Origin: Pseudomonadota bacterium
Lineage (GTDB): Bacteria; Pseudomonadota; Alphaproteobacteria; Rhizobiales; Afifellaceae
Length of the DNA stretch: 8,569 nt
Assembly: GCA_023417735.1 (NCBI GenBank)
Contig: JAEZEK010000103.1
Coordinates: forward strand, 1 to 8,569
Direction: 5' to 3'
Positions 5,398 to 8,569 of this stretch are shown piece by piece. Each line of letters begins with the position of its first letter. The stretch's first letter is position 1. Both the position numbers and the translations under genes were made by a program. The notes under the pieces are model-generated. The model ran no database searches, was not told the DNA's origin, and was given only the letters and a program-made list of their open reading frames with translations.

Positions 5398-8175
5398 ATG
5401 ACCGACACGATCAAGTTCTTCCTGGACGGCGTCGAAGTCGAGGCGCAGCCGGGCGAGACCATTTGGCAGGTCGCCAACCGGAACGGCACGGAAATCCCGC
5501 ACCTCTGCTATTCGCCGGAACCCGGCTATCGGCCGGACGGCAATTGCCGCGCCTGCATGGTCGAGGTCGAGGGCGAGCGCGTGCTCGCCGCCTCCTGCAT
5601 CCGCAAGCCCGCGCCGGGCATGAAGGTCAGCAGCGCCTCCGAGCGCGCGGAGAGCTCGCGCAAGCTCGTTTTCGAACTGCTCGTCGCCGACCAGCCCGAG
5701 CGCGAGCGCGCGCACGATCCGGATTCGCGCTTCTGGAACTGGGCCGACCGGATCGCGGTCGACGAGAGCCGATTCCCGGCGGTCGCGCGCGCCAACAAGA
5801 CCGCCGATTTCACGCATCCGGCGATGGCCGTGCAGCTCGACGCCTGCATCCATTGCACGCTCTGCGTCCGCGCCTGCCGCGAGGTCCAGGTCAACGACGT
5901 CATCGGGATGGCCTCGCGCGGCCATCTCGAGAAGATCGTGTTCGACTTCGACGACCCGATGGGCGGTTCCACCTGCGTCGCCTGCGGCGAATGTGTCCAG
6001 GCCTGTCCGACCGGAGCGCTCATGCCGGCCACCCAGGTCGACGCGGCCGGCGTCTTCACCAACGCGCCCGACCGGGAGGTCGCGAGCGTCTGCCCCTATT
6101 GCGGGGTCGGCTGCCAGCTCACCTACCAGATCAAGGAAGACCGCATCGTCGCGGTCGACGGCCGCGACGGCCCGTCGAACCGCAACCGGCTGTGCGTGAA
6201 GGGCCGCTTCGGCTTCGACTACGTCCACCATCCGGACCGGCTCACCGTCCCGCTCATCCGCCGCGAGGGCGTCTCCAAGCACGACGTCGACATCGACCCG
6301 CTCAACCCGCTCACGCATTTCCGCGAGGCGAGCTGGGAAGAGGCGCTCGACCGCGCCGCCGGCGGCCTGAAGACGATCCGCGACGCGCGCGGCGGCAATG
6401 CGCTCGCCGGGTTCGGCTCTGCCAAGGGCTCCAACGAGGAGGCCTATCTCTTCCAGAAGCTCGTGCGCACCGGCTTCGGCACCAACAATGTCGACCATTG
6501 CACGCGGCTCTGCCACGCCTCTTCCGTGGCCGCGCTGATGGAGGGCGTCGGGTCGGGCGCAGTCTCCGCGCCGTTCATGGCTGCCGAGGATGCCGACGTG
6601 ATCGTCGTGATCGGCGCCAACCCGACCGAGAACCACCCGGTCGCCGCGACCTTTTTCAAGAACGCCGTGAAGCGCGGCGCCCGCCTCGTCGTGATGGATC
6701 CGCGCGGCACGGTGCTGATGCGGCACGCCACCGACATGCTGCAGTTCAAGCCGGGCCGCGACGTGGCCATGCTGAACGCGATGCTCCACACGATCATCGA
6801 GGAGGAGCTCTACGACCGGCAGTACGTGCAGGCGAACACGCTGGATTTCGAGGCGCTGGCGGAGAACGTCCGCGACTTCTCGCCGGAGAAGATGGCGGAC
6901 ATCTGCGGCATTCCGGCCGAGAAGCTGCGCGAGGTGGCCAGGCTCTACGCACGCGCCGAGGCCGCCATCATCTTCTGGGGCATGGGCGTCTCGCAGCACA
7001 TCCACGGCACCGACAACGCCCGCTGCCTGATCGCGCTCTCGCTGGTCACCGGCCAGATCGGCCGCCCCGGCACCGGGCTCCACCCGCTCCGCGGCCAGAA
7101 CAACGTGCAGGGCGCGTCCGACGCCGGCCTGATCCCGATGGTCTATCCGGACTACCAGTCGGTCGAGGACCCGAAGGTGCGCGCCTTCTACGAGGACCTC
7201 TGGGGCACGCAGCTCAGCCCGACGCGCGGCCTGACCGTCGTCGAGATCATGGACGCCGTCCATGCCGGCACGATCAGCGGCATGTACATCATGGGCGAGA
7301 ACCCGGCCATGTCCGACCCCGACGTGACGCACGCCCGCGAGGCGCTCGCCAAGCTCGACCATCTCGTCGTGCAGGACATCTTCCTCACCGAGACGGCGAA
7401 ATATGCCGATGTCGTGCTGCCGGCCTCGGCCTGGCCGGAAAAGGACGGCACCGTCACCAATACCAACCGCCAGGTCCAGATGGGCCGCAAGGCGCTGCCG
7501 CTGCCGGGCCAGGCCCGCCAGGACCTCGACCTCATCGTCGAGATCGCAAAGCGCCTCGGCCTGCCCTGGACCTATTCGCATCCGCGCGAAGTCTTCGCGG
7601 AGATGACGAAGGCCATGCCGTCGCTCGACAACATCACCTGGGAGCGCGTCGCGCGCGAGGATTCCGTCACGTACCCGGCGTTCTCGCCGGACGAGCCGGG
7701 CGCGGACATCGTGTTCACCGAAGGCTTCCCGACGCCGACCGGGCGCGCCCGGTTCGTCCCGGCCCAGCTCGTTGCGCCTGCCGAAGAGCCTGACCCGGAG
7801 TACCCGATGGTGCTCACCACCGGCCGGCAGCTGGAGCACTGGCACACCGGCTCCATGACCCGGCGGGCGAGCGTGCTCGACGATCTGGAGCCGGAGGCGG
7901 TCGCCTACCTGTCGGCCCGCGACATGGAGCGGAACGGATTCCAGTCCGGCCAGCCGATCCGCGGGGCCACGCGGCGCGGCGCGATCGTGCTGAAGGCTCG
8001 CGTCGACGGCGCGATCCCCCCCGGCCTGGTCTTCATTCCCTTCGCCTATGCGGAGGCGGCGGCGAACGTGCTCACCAACCCACAGCTCGATCCCTTCGGC
8101 AAGATCCCGGAATTCAAGTACTGCGCGGCGAGGATCGAGCACGTCTACGAGGCGGCAAAGGAGGCCGCCGAGTAA
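5398..8175 (+). CDS. fdhA: NAD-dependent formate dehydrogenase, alpha (catalytic Mo/W-bis-MGD) subunit
   Basis: This 925-aa subunit oxidises formate to CO2 at a Mo- or W-bis-pyranopterin site and passes electrons through Fe-S clusters to FdhB. Residues about 5-75 are a [2Fe-2S] domain (Cys37, Cys50, Cys53, Cys67). Residues about 140-210 form a double [4Fe-4S] ferredoxin domain (Cys150/153/156/160 and Cys193/196/199/203). The proximal [4Fe-4S] site is Cys232/235/239/266. The active-site metal ligand is Cys372, followed by His373, in DHCTRLCHASS; it is Cys, not selenocysteine. MGD-binding motifs include GANPTENHP (407-415), GQNNVQGASD (566-575) and LTTGRQLEHWHTG (806-818). No Cys occurs between 68 and 149, so a NuoG-type His-Cys3 cluster is not supported. 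There is no Tat signal or membrane segment, so it is a soluble cytoplasmic enzyme. Molybdenum and tungsten cannot be told apart from sequence. Cofactor genes such as fdhD and mobA are not in the window. It is also named fds or fdh1 in related species. Confidence 0.96.
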   Translation: MTDTIKFFLDGVEVEAQPGETIWQVANRNGTEIPHLCYSPEPGYRPDGNCRACMVEVEGERVLAASCIRKPAPGMKVSSASERAESSRKLVFELLVADQPERERAHDPDSRFWNWADRIAVDESRFPAVARANKTADFTHPAMAVQLDACIHCTLCVRACREVQVNDVIGMASRGHLEKIVFDFDDPMGGSTCVACGECVQACPTGALMPATQVDAAGVFTNAPDREVASVCPYCGVGCQLTYQIKEDRIVAVDGRDGPSNRNRLCVKGRFGFDYVHHPDRLTVPLIRREGVSKHDVDIDPLNPLTHFREASWEEALDRAAGGLKTIRDARGGNALAGFGSAKGSNEEAYLFQKLVRTGFGTNNVDHCTRLCHASSVAALMEGVGSGAVSAPFMAAEDADVIVVIGANPTENHPVAATFFKNAVKRGARLVVMDPRGTVLMRHATDMLQFKPGRDVAMLNAMLHTIIEEELYDRQYVQANTLDFEALAENVRDFSPEKMADICGIPAEKLREVARLYARAEAAIIFWGMGVSQHIHGTDNARCLIALSLVTGQIGRPGTGLHPLRGQNNVQGASDAGLIPMVYPDYQSVEDPKVRAFYEDLWGTQLSPTRGLTVVEIMDAVHAGTISGMYIMGENPAMSDPDVTHAREALAKLDHLVVQDIFLTETAKYADVVLPASAWPEKDGTVTNTNRQVQMGRKALPLPGQARQDLDLIVEIAKRLGLPWTYSHPREVFAEMTKAMPSLDNITWERVAREDSVTYPAFSPDEPGADIVFTEGFPTPTGRARFVPAQLVAPAEEPDPEYPMVLTTGRQLEHWHTGSMTRRASVLDDLEPEAVAYLSARDMERNGFQSGQPIRGATRRGAIVLKARVDGAIPPGLVFIPFAYAEAAANVLTNPQLDPFGKIPEFKYCAARIEHVYEAAKEAAE

Positions 8176-8198
8176 AGGCGGCCTCGTCTCTCCTTATT
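8161..8198 (+). terminator. Intrinsic terminator overlapping the fdhA stop codon
   Basis: A perfect 9-bp stem, GAGGCCGCC (8161-8169) with GGCGGCCTC (8177-8185), closes on a 7-nt loop that contains the TAA stop. A pyrimidine- and T-rich tail (GTCTCTCCTTATT) follows. The left arm is made of the last codons of fdhA (Glu-Ala-Ala). It ends the operon before the convergent gene. The minus-strand side lacks a good T-run, so bidirectional use is doubtful. Confidence 0.75.
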
Positions 8199-8569
8199 GC
8201 CGCCTGCCGCCGCAGGCCGCTGCGCGATCGAGCAGGAACGCCTTCTCGCGTGCGTTGCGGCTGAGCGCGGCCGCCTTCTCGAATTCCGCCTTGGCCTCTG
8301 CGAGCCGGCCCGCCCGGAGCAGGAAGTCGCCCTTCGCCGCCGGAAGGGGAGCATAGCGCGCAAGCGCCGGCTCCCGCTCGATCGCCGGCAGAAGCGCGAG
8401 CCCGGCCTCGGGGCCGAAGGCCATGCTGTGCGCCACGGCCCGGTTGAGCTCGACCACCGGCGAAGGCATCGCAATGCGGAGCCGGTCGTAGAGCGCCGCG
8501 ATCCGGCGCCAGTCCGTCTCATCCGCACGGCGGGCCCTGACATGGCATGCGGCGAGCGCGGCCTGCAGG
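8194..8569 (-). CDS. ECF-type RNA polymerase sigma factor (ECF42-like), C-terminal part; start lies beyond the window
   Basis: The frame is open from the right edge to TAA (8194-8196 on the minus strand) and gives 124 residues of the C-terminus. It contains LQAALAACH, DWRRIAALYDRL, PSPVVELNRAVAHSMAFGP and FEKAAALSRNAREKAFLLDRAA. From memory this is the TPR-like C-terminal extension (DUF6596) of ECF42 sigma factors, which follows the sigma-2 and sigma-4 domains. Those domains are outside the window, so promoter recognition cannot be assessed. The in-frame ATG at 8469 is internal, not the start, because the conserved family sequence continues upstream to the window edge. It is convergent with fdhA and ends about 19 bp from it. 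ECF42 genes usually sit next to a YCII/DGPF-domain gene, which would lie to the right. There is no sign of a link to formate metabolism. Confidence 0.85.
   Translation of the reverse strand, partial: LQAALAACHVRARRADETDWRRIAALYDRLRIAMPSPVVELNRAVAHSMAFGPEAGLALLPAIEREPALARYAPLPAAKGDFLLRAGRLAEAKAEFEKAAALSRNAREKAFLLDRAAACGGRRQ

Noticed and set aside
6490..6516. Possible selenocysteine codon in the formate dehydrogenase active site
   Set aside because: The active-site codon is TGC (Cys372), with no in-frame TGA anywhere in the gene.
5290..8142. A 950-residue open frame on the minus strand, and similar long minus-strand frames at 1375-3627 and 3468-5309
   Set aside because: They run opposite genes with unmistakable motifs, have Arg/Ala/Asp/Val/Leu-biased composition typical of antisense frames in GC-rich DNA, and show no recognisable domain.
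8145..8543. 132-residue minus-strand frame overlapping the end of fdhA
   Set aside because: It is Arg/Ser-rich without motifs and overlaps, in another frame, the recognisable ECF42 C-terminus.

Overview
The window is GC-rich, with tightly packed genes whose third codon positions are mostly G or C. The proteins look like those of an alphaproteobacterium, most likely a Hyphomicrobiales member such as a Methylobacterium or Salinarimonas relative. That placement is inferred from remembered protein similarity and was not computed.

Layout, left to right. A 5'-truncated formyl-CoA transferase (frc, 1-1224, +) is followed by a 153-bp gap that holds two strong hairpins, an inverted repeat and a clear Shine-Dalgarno. 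Next comes a one-polypeptide NDP-forming acyl-CoA synthetase (1378-3606, +) with its ATP-grasp half first. It overlaps by 4 bp (ATGA) a formate dehydrogenase beta subunit in which the NuoE-like and NuoF-like parts are fused (3603-5339, +). After 58 bp comes the molybdenum/tungsten formate dehydrogenase alpha subunit (5398-8175, +). An intrinsic terminator straddles the alpha stop codon. A convergent gene on the minus strand (8194 to the window end) encodes the C-terminal part of an ECF42-type sigma factor and looks unrelated.

How the genes fit together. The + strand block reads as an oxalate/formate oxidation module. Frc moves CoA between formyl-CoA and oxalate. An oxalyl-CoA decarboxylase (not in the window, possibly upstream) would regenerate formyl-CoA and release CO2. 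The cytoplasmic FdhAB complex would oxidise the released formate to CO2 and make NADH. The least expected member is the acyl-CoA synthetase between them. It could prime the cycle by making formyl-CoA or oxalyl-CoA, or run in reverse to trap the formyl-CoA thioester bond as ATP. This is the most interesting hypothesis here, and it rests only on gene context and conserved catalytic residues.

I found no tRNA, rRNA, CRISPR array, transposon or integration site.
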